Shown: positions 7,791 to 16,387, numbered from the stretch's first letter. The stretch is 64,000 bases of DNA from Marinimicrobium agarilyticum DSM 16975 (GCF_000423345.1 NZ_AUHU01000009.1:65604-129603), one strand, 5' to 3'. Numbers and translations are program-made. The notes: generated by a model not told the origin, from the sequence alone.

Positions 7791-9418
7791 TGTCCAGCCT
7801 CGCTCATACATTCGCTCAGTAGTACCCGCTGAGCATTCGCCTCCTCCTCAGCCCCCAACTCCCTCATGAGCCCATCCAGCTCACCCAACGCCTGCACAAG
7901 CTCGCTCATGGCCTCACCCGCCAGCACTTCCGGCCCCGGCAAGTTAGCGGCATCCACACTGTCTTTATCTTTCAGCCAGCTGATATCGAGGGAGTCGTCC
8001 TTGTTTTCGGCAATCCACTCACGGGAGAAACAGCGCCAGCGGCTGTGGGCCAGGCGTTCATCTACACTCTGGTTTTCTTTGGCTTGCTTGGCCTCGTCGG
8101 ACAGGTCGATGTCTTCGGCGTTAAAGCTCCACTCGCCTTCGGTGCGTTTGCTGGTGCCGTCGGGCTTTTTGCCGTACACCTTTTCAAAGGGTTCTAGGTG
8201 GCCTTCAGTAAAGGGGGTGCGTTTGCCGAAGTTGGGCATATTGGTGCGCAGGTCGTATACCCAGACGTTCTTGGTGCAGTTTTCGTCCTGAATTGGGTTT
8301 TTAGCGGTGCCCTTGGTGAAGAAAAGCACATTGGTTTTTACGCCCTGGGCGTAGAAGATGCCGGTGGGCAGGCGCAGGATGGTGTGCAGGTTGCATTTGT
8401 GCATCAGGTCCCGGCGAATGTCAGTGCCTGTATTCGCCTCAAACAGTACGTTATCCGGCAAAACGATAGCGGCACGGCCGCCGGGTTTCAGGCCCCGGTA
8501 GATGTGTTGCAAAAAAGCGAGCTGCTTGTTGCTGGTTTTGTAGGTGAGGTCATCCCGAGTGATGCTGGCTTCGCCGCCTTTGGAGGTACCAAAGGGCGGG
8601 TTGGCCAAGATGATATCGGCCTTGGGCAGAGTGCTGCCCGCCTGGCCCAAGGCGTTGCCCATGTGTACTACGCCTTCGTCATCGCCTTCCATGCCGTGCA
8701 GCAGGCAGTTCATCAGCGCCAAGCGGCGTGTGCCGGGAACCAGCTCAATGCCGACAAAGGCTTTGTTCTTCTGGAATTTTTGATCTTTCGCACTCAGGTC
8801 GAACAGATCATCGGTCTGGTCTTTGATGTACTGGTCGGCGGCGATCAGAAAGCCCGCCGTACCGGCAGAGGGGTCCTGAATGACTTCCAGTGGCTGGGGC
8901 TTCAGACAGCGGACCATGCTGTTGATCAGGGCGCGTGGGGTGAAGTACTGGCCAGCCCCGGATTTCGTCTCATTGGCGTTTTTCTCCAGCAGGCCCTCGT
9001 AGAGATCCCCCAACCCGTCTTGTTTGGCGCTAAACCAATCAATTTGGTCCAGAGTCTTGATCATTTGCTCCAGATGACGGGGCTCGCGCAGCCGGGTTTG
9101 GGCGTCGGCATAGATGGCGCTGATCAGCGGGTCTTCGTGGACCTGGTTGCCCTCGCCGTCGGTGCCGGTGGACAGGCTCAGGAGTATGCGTTTGTAGTCG
9201 TTAAGCAGGTTGAGGCCGGATTTTTCGTTCAGGTCGGTCCAGCGGCAGCCTTTGGGCAGAGGGTGCTTTTTCAGGGTGCCCGCTTCAGTGTTCTCGTGGA
9301 CCATTTTGATAAACAGCAGCAGCACTAGCTCGGTGACGTAGTCCGAGTAGTTAATGCCGTCGTCACGCAGGACGTCGCACAGGTTCCAGAGTTTTTGGAC
9401 GATATCGTTGTTGGTCAT
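7787..9418 (-). CDS. hsdM: Type I restriction-modification N6-adenine methylase HsdM
   Basis: A 543-residue HsdM. The N-terminal helical domain begins VQKLWNLCDVLRDDGINYSDYVTELVLLLFIKM. The methylase core has the SAM-binding motif QDPSAGTAGFLIAA and the catalytic motif ILANPPFG (N273-P-P-F), which marks N6-adenine methylases. It acts with HsdS as M2S methylase and with HsdR as the restriction complex. The start ATG at 9418 lies 21 bp after the fic stop. Its stop overlaps the hsdS start, so the order fic-hsdM-hsdS is one transcription unit. Confidence 0.96.
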   Translation of the reverse strand: MTNNDIVQKLWNLCDVLRDDGINYSDYVTELVLLLFIKMVHENTEAGTLKKHPLPKGCRWTDLNEKSGLNLLNDYKRILLSLSTGTDGEGNQVHEDPLISAIYADAQTRLREPRHLEQMIKTLDQIDWFSAKQDGLGDLYEGLLEKNANETKSGAGQYFTPRALINSMVRCLKPQPLEVIQDPSAGTAGFLIAADQYIKDQTDDLFDLSAKDQKFQKNKAFVGIELVPGTRRLALMNCLLHGMEGDDEGVVHMGNALGQAGSTLPKADIILANPPFGTSKGGEASITRDDLTYKTSNKQLAFLQHIYRGLKPGGRAAIVLPDNVLFEANTGTDIRRDLMHKCNLHTILRLPTGIFYAQGVKTNVLFFTKGTAKNPIQDENCTKNVWVYDLRTNMPNFGKRTPFTEGHLEPFEKVYGKKPDGTSKRTEGEWSFNAEDIDLSDEAKQAKENQSVDERLAHSRWRCFSREWIAENKDDSLDISWLKDKDSVDAANLPGPEVLAGEAMSELVQALGELDGLMRELGAEEEANAQRVLLSECMSEAGQ

Positions 9419-9439
9419 AGTGATTCCGTTGAGTGATGC

Positions 9440-10519
9440 TTAGCGATGGTCGACCAGCAGGTCGCACAGCGGGGCATTGATGTAGTAGTTGGCTCGGCCA
9501 ATTTTCTGCTTATCCAGAAACTGGTGCTCGACAAGCTGGTCCAGGTATTTGGTGGCGGTAATCCGCGATACATCCAGATCGCTCATGACGAACTCGATCT
9601 TTGTGTAGGGGTGATTGAACAAGTTGTTCAATAGCTCCTGTCGATAGATTTTGGGTAGCTGCGCTCTTATCCGGTGTTTGTAGTCTTTCATCAGTTGCTT
9701 GATGGCGGTGATCAGCTCAATGGTGTTCTGCGCGGTATCCGACACGCCGGAGAGCATGTACAGCAACCAGGGTTCCCAGTTGCCAGTTTCCCGTACCGCC
9801 TGAAGTTGCGCGTAGTAGTCGGCTTTGTGGTGAATGATAAAGCGGCTCAGGTAGAGCACCGGGAGGTTAAGCAGATCCTTGGCCACCAAATACAGGATAT
9901 TGAGTATGCGGCCGGTGCGGCCATTGCCGTCATAGAACGGATGAATGCTCTCAAACTGGTGGTGGATAATGGCCATTTTTACCAGCGGATCGGCATCACA
10001 GAGATCATCGTCGTTAATGTAGTGAACCAGGTTGTCCATTAAACGGGCGACATCGTCTGGGTGCTGCGGTGGTGTATAGACGACCTCGCCGGTTTTGGCA
10101 TTTTTCAGCTCGGTTCCCGGCAGGCGACGCAAACCGGCATTGTTCTTCTCCAGGTGCTGCTGGATCTCCAGAATATCCGATCGCCGTATCAGCTTCTGTT
10201 GGCGTACCACTTGAAAGCCTTGGCGCAGGGCGAAGGCGTAATTCTGTACCTCTTTGGTGGCCGGGTTGGTGATGCTCTCATCAAACAGGTCCGCCCGGTA
10301 GAGCTCGTCGTGGGTGGTCACGATGTTTTCGATTTCGGAGCTGTCCTTGGCCTCTTGCAAACTCAGAGTATTGATCAGGATGGCTTCATTGGGGATGGTG
10401 GCGGCCACGCCCTTGAGCTCCGCTAGGTGGCGGTGCGCCTCGGCCACTTTCTTCAGTACCGCGCGGGTTTCCAGGTCAGCAATTTGGGCCAATGGGAGGC
10501 TGGGGAGCTCGGTGGCCAT
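9440..10519 (-). CDS. Fic/DOC-family AMP-transferase with C-terminal winged helix
   Basis: A 359-residue Fic protein. The catalytic loop HPFYDGNGRTGR begins at about H193 and is complete (HPFx[D/E]GNGRxxR), so AMP transfer to a hydroxyl side chain is expected. The N-terminal inhibitory motif SSEIEN fits [S/T]xxxE[G/N], placing it in class II with intramolecular autoinhibition. The C-terminal 70 residues look like a winged helix (EFVMSDLDVSRITATKYLDQL), suggesting autoregulation of its own promoter. It sits between hsdR and hsdM on the same strand, 21 bp before hsdM. Fic genes are recurrent passengers of type I loci; their role there is not settled. Confidence 0.93.
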   Translation of the reverse strand: MATELPSLPLAQIADLETRAVLKKVAEAHRHLAELKGVAATIPNEAILINTLSLQEAKDSSEIENIVTTHDELYRADLFDESITNPATKEVQNYAFALRQGFQVVRQQKLIRRSDILEIQQHLEKNNAGLRRLPGTELKNAKTGEVVYTPPQHPDDVARLMDNLVHYINDDDLCDADPLVKMAIIHHQFESIHPFYDGNGRTGRILNILYLVAKDLLNLPVLYLSRFIIHHKADYYAQLQAVRETGNWEPWLLYMLSGVSDTAQNTIELITAIKQLMKDYKHRIRAQLPKIYRQELLNNLFNHPYTKIEFVMSDLDVSRITATKYLDQLVEHQFLDKQKIGRANYYINAPLCDLLVDHR

Positions 10520-10661
10520 GAGTGTGTTCCTGTACCGTCGGGTCGGAGTTTGGTCAGCAGACCTTATTTATGTATAGAAAACGCGATATTTTATATATTT
10601 TTTTCGGTTAATGTATACTTATTGTCAACATCTATAAACGTTTTTCAAATAGGTATAGCAT
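10520..10661 (-). promoter_or_regulatory. AT-rich internal promoter region between hsdR and fic
   Basis: This 142-bp gap is strikingly AT-rich within a GC-richer operon. It contains TGTATAGAA and TGTATACTT plus a GGTATAGC variant, spaced over about 90 bp. The pattern suggests an independent promoter for fic-hsdMS and possible binding sites for the winged-helix Fic protein. No sites were demonstrated. Confidence 0.4.
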
Positions 10662-13600
10662 TTATGCGCCTTCAGAGGACCAAATAGCATCCCCCAGCTC
10701 TTCCAGAACGCTATCCAACTGATCATCAAGGATCTTATCGAGGTTTTTGGCGCCACCGTAGTCCGCAAAGCGGTCATTGACGAACTCCCAGTCGATAATC
10801 ACTTCGTGGACAAGTTGTTTGGCCAGCCGGTCCAGCCATTTACGCTGCTTGGGGTTCCACTGGTGCTGGGCGTAGAGGCGCTCCATCCCCTGCTGGACCC
10901 GTTGCTCGAATGGAATAAGGGGCTCGCCCAGGGCAGCGCGGCGGATATGGCCGATGACGCTGGCGGCAATGTCCTGGTTGGTCTGGTTGCGCACGGCGGT
11001 GCGGAGCCTGGTTTCCGAGTAGCCTGCATGGTCGAGGAGCAAGCGGATTTCCCGGAGTTGCTCGCGGGTCAGGTCGCGGGGCTTATTCACCACCACGGAA
11101 AGGGCGGCGGACTGGTTTAATTGCTCCTTGATGAACTGGTTGAAGCTGTCGAGGTAGTCAGCCGGTTTCTCATGCACACCGTAGCTCTGCTGGCGCCTCT
11201 TAAACTCATCGTCATGGTAGGACAAAACAGGCTGGCGCTCACTGCCCAGCAGGGTGTTGACCTCTCCCAGTTGGCTGACCAGCCCGGCATGCTGGCGGAT
11301 GAATTCCGCCGCTTGGGTCGGGCCGAGCTCCTTCAAGTGCTTATGCAGTGACTTCGGCTCCACGCCCCAGAGCTGTTCCAGCTCGGTGAGCTTTTCTTTC
11401 ACCGCCGGTTTGCTCTCGGCCTTTTTCTCCGCTTTTCGTAACACTCGCATGACTTTCTGGCTGAGCTGGCTCAGCACCACATCGGCCTGGCTTTCGCCCT
11501 GCTGCTCACCCGGTGCATTCAGGGCCCGCTCCAGCGTGGGTGGGTCCGTGAGTTCACCGGTCAGCTGCTCCAGGGTTACGTTGGGGTCTTTGACCAGGGG
11601 TTTCATGGTATTGACGTCGGCCAGGGCAGCGAATATATCCACGGGGTCGAAGATTCGAAAGACGGTTTTGCCGATGTCGTCGCAGCGGCGGGTGGCGCGG
11701 CCTATCATCTGCTCGTAAAGGATGCGCGAACGGACCCGGCGCAGGAACACCAAGTTGCAGATGGCGGGCACGTCAATGCCGGTGGTGAGTAGGTCCACGG
11801 TGATGGCGATGTTGGGGTTGCGCTCGTTCTTGTACTGTCGAATGAGTTGGTCGACTTTGTCGCTTTCGCCGGTAATTTTGGCCACAGCGGCCTGATTGTA
11901 ACTTTCCCCGTACTCTTCCTTGAAGGCTTCATCCAGCAGGCGTTTGACCATATCGGCGTGCAGGTCCGTGGCGCAAAAGATCAGCGTTTTTTCATCGCCG
12001 AAGGGCTCCAGCTCGTCTACCAGCTGTTCACAGATCACCCGGTTGAAGTTTTCGTTGATGACCCGGCGGTTGAAGGATTCCACATCGAAGCTGAGCTCAT
12101 CCTCCAGCTCGGCCGCTTCCACTTCACCGGTCTGGGTGTTGATGGCGCTGACCTGTTCGCCTTTTTCAAAGCGGATTCCCTGCTGCGTGAGCAGGGTTTC
12201 GTAGCGAATCGGAGGCTCGTAGTCGATCAGCCAGTCATCGGCCACGGCTTCCCGGTAGGAATAGGTGTATACCGGGCGGCCAAAGATGTCGCTGGTGTGC
12301 TTGGCGGGGGTGGCGGTCAGCCCGATTTTGATGGCATCAAAGTAGTCCAGCACCCGGCGGTAGCTGGAGAGGTACTGACCGGTATCTCGGGTGGCCAGCT
12401 CACCTTCGGTCATGTCCTGATCCAGGGTGTAACCCCGGTGGGCTTCGTCCACGATGATGCAGTCAAACTGGTCCACCGGAGGCGGGTCGTCGCTCATGAA
12501 TACCCGCTTGACCATGGACTGTACCGTGGCCACCTGGATGCGGGTTTCGGCTTCGGCGGCCATATCGCCCAGTTCAGCGATGTTGTATATCTGGGATAGG
12601 GACTGATTCTGCTCCAGGGGCGCCTCTTCAAAGGCATCCAGGGCTTGTTGGCCCAGCGTTCGGCGGTCCACCAGAAACAGGATGCGGTGGAAACGTTCCG
12701 CACTCAGAAGGCGATACATCAGACCAAGAATGGTGCGGGTCTTGCCGGTGCCTGTCGCCATGGCCAGCAGTATCCGGCGAGCGTCGGCGGCCAGTGCCTC
12801 TTCGGCGGCCACGATGGCTTTTTCCTGATAGTCCCGCAGCTTCAGGTAGCCAAAGGGCTCTTTGGCGAGCTTGGCCTCGGCATCTTCCCGGCTGCGCTTT
12901 AGAAGGTCCAACAAGCCGGCGGGGGAGTGAAAGCTGGCGATGGCCCGCTTGGTATTACTGGGTTCACGGACATCCCGGAACCAGGTGCCGGACTGCTCGG
13001 CGAGCTGCTGGACGTAGGGCCGTCCGTTACAGGAATAGACGAAGGGGACCTTATAGTGGCCGTCTGCCTCATCCGGCCAAGCAATGGTGCGGCCCTCCAG
13101 CTCCCAAGCACCCGCCAGAGGCGGCGCCACCTTTACCCCCCGGCTGTAGCGCTCGGCCTGACCGATCTTGCCGGCGACGTTTTTGTTCTCTTTTTTGGCC
13201 TCGACCACCGCGATGGGCGTCAGGCCCGCGAACAACAAGTAATCCGCGGGGCCATGTTGGGTGGGCCACTCGGCAATGGCTTTGTAGGAGCCTTTCTCAG
13301 GGCGTGCGCCTTTCTGATAGGTGAGATCCTGGCTGTCGGCGTCCCAACCGGCTTCCACCAGTTGCTGGTCGATCAGGATGCGGGTCAGCTCTTCACTCAG
13401 GACAATGTGCTGGCTGGCTGCATGAGTGCGCCTGGAGACCTTTTGCCGCTCAGCTGACTGCGCTTGCGGACCCTGTGCTGCAAGCTGTGCCTGCAAGTCC
13501 CGAATTTTCTGTTCGTAGCCGGATCGCTGTGCCGCCAGGGACACCTCGTGAGCTTTGGCTTGCTCGGCGAGTGCTCGGGACTCTTCGTCCATCGCTACCG

Positions 13601-14177
13601 CCAGAGCCTCGTATTCCTCGCGCTCCTGGCTCACCAGTTCATTGAGTTGCTGGCTATCCTCCAGTTGGATATTGGTCTGCAGCAGGTCGTGTTTCAGCTT
13701 CTCAATATCGTTTTGCAGCTGGCGCAACTGGCCACTGGGGTCGCGTGGTGGGGTAAAAGGCCCGGCTTTGAACTTGGTCCCCGCCTTGCTGAACGAGTCG
13801 TGAAACCAAATGGCGAGCTCGCGAGCAATTTTAAGGCCGTCCATGGCCTCTTTGTGGCGGGTTTCGAACTGGTGGGTGGCCTTGTTGCCCTCGATCCGCA
13901 GGGTGTGAAACATCTCCCGCACCCTGGGGTCCAGCCGCAGCTCGCGGTTTACCCGGTAGAGGAGCTCCGATTGACTGGTTTCGCGGTCAAAATCAACCCC
14001 GGAACGCGCGGCAAGATTCTGAGCGAGGGCTTCGCCGAGCTGACGCAGTTTGATCAGGGTGGTGTTGGGGTCGCTGGAGAAGGCGCGCTCGGCGGCGGTA
14101 GCCAGCTGGACGAACAGGGCATCGTGCTCTGCGAGAAAGCCGAAATTCACTGAATCCGTGTTGTGCTTGTTCTCCAC
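10662..14177 (-). CDS. hsdR: Type I restriction enzyme motor/nuclease subunit HsdR
   Basis: An 1171-residue HsdR. Residues 1-120 resemble a DUF4145 helical domain and about 140-250 form a coiled coil (QLRQLQNDIEKLKHDLLQ). The endonuclease module shows the PD-(D/E)xK pair GPADYLLF...AVVEAKKEN. The translocase has Walker A MATGTGKTRT, the DEAH box IVDEAHRGY and the motif III-like GLTATPAKHT. The final section is of the EcoEI type (FIRQHAGLV, DWEFVNDRF). The first codon is GTG at 14177. It is the first gene of the hsdR-fic-hsdM-hsdS-mcrB-mcrC run. With HsdM and HsdS it would translocate and cut unmodified DNA. Confidence 0.95.
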   Translation of the reverse strand: MENKHNTDSVNFGFLAEHDALFVQLATAAERAFSSDPNTTLIKLRQLGEALAQNLAARSGVDFDRETSQSELLYRVNRELRLDPRVREMFHTLRIEGNKATHQFETRHKEAMDGLKIARELAIWFHDSFSKAGTKFKAGPFTPPRDPSGQLRQLQNDIEKLKHDLLQTNIQLEDSQQLNELVSQEREEYEALAVAMDEESRALAEQAKAHEVSLAAQRSGYEQKIRDLQAQLAAQGPQAQSAERQKVSRRTHAASQHIVLSEELTRILIDQQLVEAGWDADSQDLTYQKGARPEKGSYKAIAEWPTQHGPADYLLFAGLTPIAVVEAKKENKNVAGKIGQAERYSRGVKVAPPLAGAWELEGRTIAWPDEADGHYKVPFVYSCNGRPYVQQLAEQSGTWFRDVREPSNTKRAIASFHSPAGLLDLLKRSREDAEAKLAKEPFGYLKLRDYQEKAIVAAEEALAADARRILLAMATGTGKTRTILGLMYRLLSAERFHRILFLVDRRTLGQQALDAFEEAPLEQNQSLSQIYNIAELGDMAAEAETRIQVATVQSMVKRVFMSDDPPPVDQFDCIIVDEAHRGYTLDQDMTEGELATRDTGQYLSSYRRVLDYFDAIKIGLTATPAKHTSDIFGRPVYTYSYREAVADDWLIDYEPPIRYETLLTQQGIRFEKGEQVSAINTQTGEVEAAELEDELSFDVESFNRRVINENFNRVICEQLVDELEPFGDEKTLIFCATDLHADMVKRLLDEAFKEEYGESYNQAAVAKITGESDKVDQLIRQYKNERNPNIAITVDLLTTGIDVPAICNLVFLRRVRSRILYEQMIGRATRRCDDIGKTVFRIFDPVDIFAALADVNTMKPLVKDPNVTLEQLTGELTDPPTLERALNAPGEQQGESQADVVLSQLSQKVMRVLRKAEKKAESKPAVKEKLTELEQLWGVEPKSLHKHLKELGPTQAAEFIRQHAGLVSQLGEVNTLLGSERQPVLSYHDDEFKRRQQSYGVHEKPADYLDSFNQFIKEQLNQSAALSVVVNKPRDLTREQLREIRLLLDHAGYSETRLRTAVRNQTNQDIAASVIGHIRRAALGEPLIPFEQRVQQGMERLYAQHQWNPKQRKWLDRLAKQLVHEVIIDWEFVNDRFADYGGAKNLDKILDDQLDSVLEELGDAIWSSEGA

Positions 14178-14486
14178 CGGCTAGCCCCTGTTCCGTATTC
14201 TCGCGAACGCCTCATTTTGGAGTGGCTGATCACATATTTTGACGCATTAAGTGCTTTGTCGCACCGAGACAAATGATTGGCGCCCAGAATAACCTATGAT
14301 CTCAGTCCGTGACCAGACCACTCCAAGCCCTCAATGACACGGTGTTATCCCCAAATTCCACAGCCCCAATACTATTTGTCATCTTTCACTATTTGAACCC
14401 TACTTGTATAACTACTTGCCAACCCTCAACAACCTGAATAAGTCGTTATAAATCAATCAGTTATCAATCACATGAGCCCGGAGTGC

Positions 14487-14612
14487 GTAACCGAATGTAC
14501 AAATACCCGTAATCAAATATACAAACAAGGTGTAAACGATTGTACAAACGGCACAAATCCAAGCGTAACTGAATGTACAACCAATAATCTCGTATCCCCA
14601 AAGTTATCCACA
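14487..14612. other. Iteron-like repeats and DnaA box: candidate plasmid-type replication origin
   Basis: Four direct repeats of about 17-19 bp of the form GTAAnYGAATGTACAAA start at 14487, 14509, 14532 and 14565, so the first three are spaced 22-23 bp (two helical turns). A perfect DnaA box TTATCCACA (14604-14612) follows and overlaps the stop of the adjacent RepA-like gene. The flank 14340-14480 is AT-rich with runs such as TTATAAATCAATCAGTTATC, a possible melting region. The combination iterons, DnaA box, AT-rich DNA and rep gene is the standard iteron origin. Whether it still fires in the chromosome is unknown. No gene was found in 14178-14603. Confidence 0.7.
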
Positions 14613-15449
14613 GGACGGTTTACGCCCCCTTCTCACCGGAGACGGCAATTTCAGTAGAGTAAAATGCTTTGCGTCAGCGGAGTACCTGCCAGACAGTTCT
14701 GGATAGACAAGTTCAACACGCCTTAACACCCTCAAAAACCTCGACCGAAATGCCCTCAGTGACTGAGTTTGTGAACCAAACTGGTTTCGCAAGTTAAGCC
14801 AGCCAACACGAATCAACGGGCCAGATATTGAGCCCGACCTCCATGAGATCCACAGATATACATCCAGCGCTAGTGGCGACCTAAGGCTGGTCAGTACCTC
14901 AGGTTTTACCGGCATCGCGTTTCGTAGCGCATCAGCTAGAAAATCCCCGCTTAACACTATTCGTGCCGGCCAGAACCCGCCTTTTGGCACTTTTTTCGAT
15001 ATTGATTCCTTCACCGGAAGGTGGTTTCTTATCGATATAATCCTGTTTCCTTCCTGATGCCTAATGCAGATGATGCAATGAGATAGCGCTAAGATCTGCT
15101 TTCGAATAGCCCTATAGTATTCTGCACTTTTGGGTGTTCGAAGTGCATCCAATACCTGTGCTATTGACCCAAGATCAATTTCAGTTGTTTTCTTCACACA
15201 GCCAACTGTGGTTATCAGTATCAGAAGAAATCGGCAAAAAATACCATATGGCATTCCATAGTCGTCATGGCAGACGACAGATACCGAATCTCGTCCATTC
15301 TCTCGAGAAAACGTATCCCCGCCTTGACCTGAGACTATAACCTCCGGGAACGGCGAAACCTTACAAATGAAGGTGGGTGCGAACAGAAGGCGCCGATTGG
15401 CCATAAATTCGCTTAGGCTTTCCTCTCGGAGGGAAGCAACTGTTTTCAT
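14604..15449 (-). CDS. Plasmid-type RepA replication initiator (RepA_C family)
   Basis: A 281-residue protein that I assign to plasmid-encoded RepA (RepA_C) from YGMPYGIFCRFLLILITTV (family pattern PYGxxPRLLLxWxxTEA) and SPLALDVYLWISWR near the C-terminus. These winged-helix initiators bind iterons and open the origin. The 3' end abuts four iteron-like repeats and a DnaA box, which supports the call independently. The family arginine-rich (RT/TEA) part is changed to ITTVGCVKKTTE, so the copy may have diverged. Codon use looks AT-richer than the hsd genes. It marks an integrated plasmid or an element with episomal replication. Confidence 0.75.
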   Translation of the reverse strand: MKTVASLREESLSEFMANRRLLFAPTFICKVSPFPEVIVSGQGGDTFSRENGRDSVSVVCHDDYGMPYGIFCRFLLILITTVGCVKKTTEIDLGSIAQVLDALRTPKSAEYYRAIRKQILALSHCIICIRHQEGNRIISIRNHLPVKESISKKVPKGGFWPARIVLSGDFLADALRNAMPVKPEVLTSLRSPLALDVYLWISWRSGSISGPLIRVGWLNLRNQFGSQTQSLRAFRSRFLRVLRRVELVYPELSGRYSADAKHFTLLKLPSPVRRGRKPSCG

Positions 15450-15515
15450 AATGTTCTCGCATCAACTCTCTAACGGGAACAGCTATAGTAAACAGCATCG
15501 TATGGTTGTTGGCCT

Positions 15516-15637
15516 CGGTTTCTCGCCCATTTTGGGTGCTTTACGCGACCTAGTGGTTAATTTTTTCTCATATCCTCATTTTTTGTCTATTGGACGCTCT
15601 TAGTCGCGGTTTCCCGCCCAAAATGGGCGGGAAACCG
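15516..15637 (-). promoter_or_regulatory. Perfect palindrome plus half-site upstream of repA
   Basis: At 15607-15637 two 14-bp arms (CGGTTTCCCGCCCA and its complement) are separated by AAA. The half-site motif recurs as CGGTTTCTCGCCCA at 15516. The region lies between divergent repA and the excisionase-like gene. In iteron plasmids Rep dimers bind inverted repeats in their own promoter, so this could be an operator, though its sequence differs from the iterons. It could also work as a hairpin. No other gene is seen in 15450-15699. Confidence 0.5.
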
Positions 15638-15699
15638 AAGCAAACTGATAAATTATTTCTGAGATAATTAAACCCTACTTACAACGAGAGGGTAACCTT

Positions 15700-15891
15700 A
15701 TGGATACAAATGATCTGATTAGCTCCCACCAATGCGCGGAGCTACTGGGAGTTAGTTTGTCCTACCTGTACAAACTTACCAGCTCTAGAAAGATTCCCTA
15801 CTATCGCCCAAACGGAAAGAAAATCTACTTTCTACGGCCGGAAATCATTCAGTGGATAACGCGAAATAGAATTGAGGTATCAAATGACTGA
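15700..15891 (+). CDS. Excisionase-type HTH_17 DNA-binding protein
   Basis: A 63-residue protein: SSHQCAELLGVSLSYLYKLTSSRKIPYYRPNGKK then YFLRPEIIQWI. This is the compact winged helix of the HTH_17/excisionase family (helix AELLGVS, recognition helix SYLYKL, wing KIPYYR). Such proteins control excision or expression of mobile elements. The ATG follows GAGAGGGTAACCTT. It overlaps the next AlpA-like gene by 8 bp, so the pair is co-translated. No integrase gene is visible next to it. Confidence 0.85.
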   Translation: MDTNDLISSHQCAELLGVSLSYLYKLTSSRKIPYYRPNGKKIYFLRPEIIQWITRNRIEVSND

Positions 15892-16072
15892 GAATGTAAT
15901 GAATATTGAGGACAGACTGATAGATGAGCAAGAGCGCCGGAGAATCACCGGGATCAGCAAAACCACGTGGTGGCGAAGAGAGCGTCAGGGGCTTGTACCT
16001 AGAAAAATTCGTGGAATAAGAAAGGCTCTGTGGAGGCTATCCGATATACAGTCATGGATAAAAAGCATCTGA
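15884..16072 (+). CDS. AlpA-family phage/element regulator
   Basis: A 62-residue protein from ATG 15884 (the frame extends to a TTG at 15872, less likely). RLIDEQERRRITGISKTTWWRRERQGLVPRKI followed by LWRLSDIQSWI is the AlpA/excisionase signature: a helix-turn-helix with the tryptophan pair in the recognition helix and a DIQSWI C-terminus. AlpA activates integrase transcription in P4-like satellites. It overlaps the preceding HTH_17 gene. The two together suggest a recombination-directionality or regulatory module of the integrated element. Confidence 0.82.
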   Translation: MTENVMNIEDRLIDEQERRRITGISKTTWWRRERQGLVPRKIRGIRKALWRLSDIQSWIKSI

Positions 16073-16127
16073 CAATCTGAGAGCCAGATTTTCTGACTGC
16101 GATCAAATTCCCAAAAAATAGGTGGCC

Positions 16128-16313
16128 TCAATGGCTACCTTTAAACTTTTTGTAAGCCAACCGCTCAAGACGGTCGCCATGAACTATTCCGAGAACACAT
16201 ACCACCGTGAGAAACAGGATGAATGATAGATAGGCTGTTAGCGCTAAGGTCATGGACATATGAATATACGTACCCGGTAATTTCCAAATATTCTGAGAGT
16301 TGGACTCTCTCAA
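16128..16313 (-). CDS. Possible small single-pass membrane protein
   Basis: A frame of up to 61 residues with one long hydrophobic segment (MTLALTAYLSFILFLTVVCVLGIV) followed by a basic tail HGDRLERLAYKKFKGSH, a positive-inside pattern. An internal Met at residue 19 may be the true start. No good ribosome site was seen. It lies alone between the AlpA-like gene and the HEPN-like gene. No family recognised, so it may be a chance frame. Confidence 0.3.
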   Translation of the reverse strand: MRESNSQNIWKLPGTYIHMSMTLALTAYLSFILFLTVVCVLGIVHGDRLERLAYKKFKGSH

Positions 16314-16368
16314 GTCAACTGCGGCAATCCGAATTCTCTTCTGGATCTAGCCCCCCACTCTGACGTCA

Positions 16369-16387
16369 ATTGTACTACTGGTACAAT
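16369..16387. promoter_or_regulatory. Palindrome ATTGTAC-N5-GTACAAT
   Basis: Seven-base arms around a 5-bp centre, about 190 bp upstream of the 258-residue gene. The half-site GTACAA also forms the core of the iterons at 14.5 kb (TGTACAAA), so it may be bound by the same initiator or by an element regulator. Nothing else was recognised in 16314-16574. Confidence 0.35.

Noticed and set aside
8198-9328. Long plus-strand open frame (376 codons) opposite hsdM
   Set aside because: It is the antisense shadow of a confirmed methylase gene; no motifs or ribosome site.
14472-14657. 61-codon frame through the iteron region
   Set aside because: It encodes repeats only because the DNA repeats; no ribosome site and it overlaps the rep stop.
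14604-15449. Chromosomal oriC, because of the DnaA box and AT-rich flank
   Set aside because: Only one perfect DnaA box at this site and no dnaA, gidA or rpmH; the iteron-plus-RepA reading fits better.
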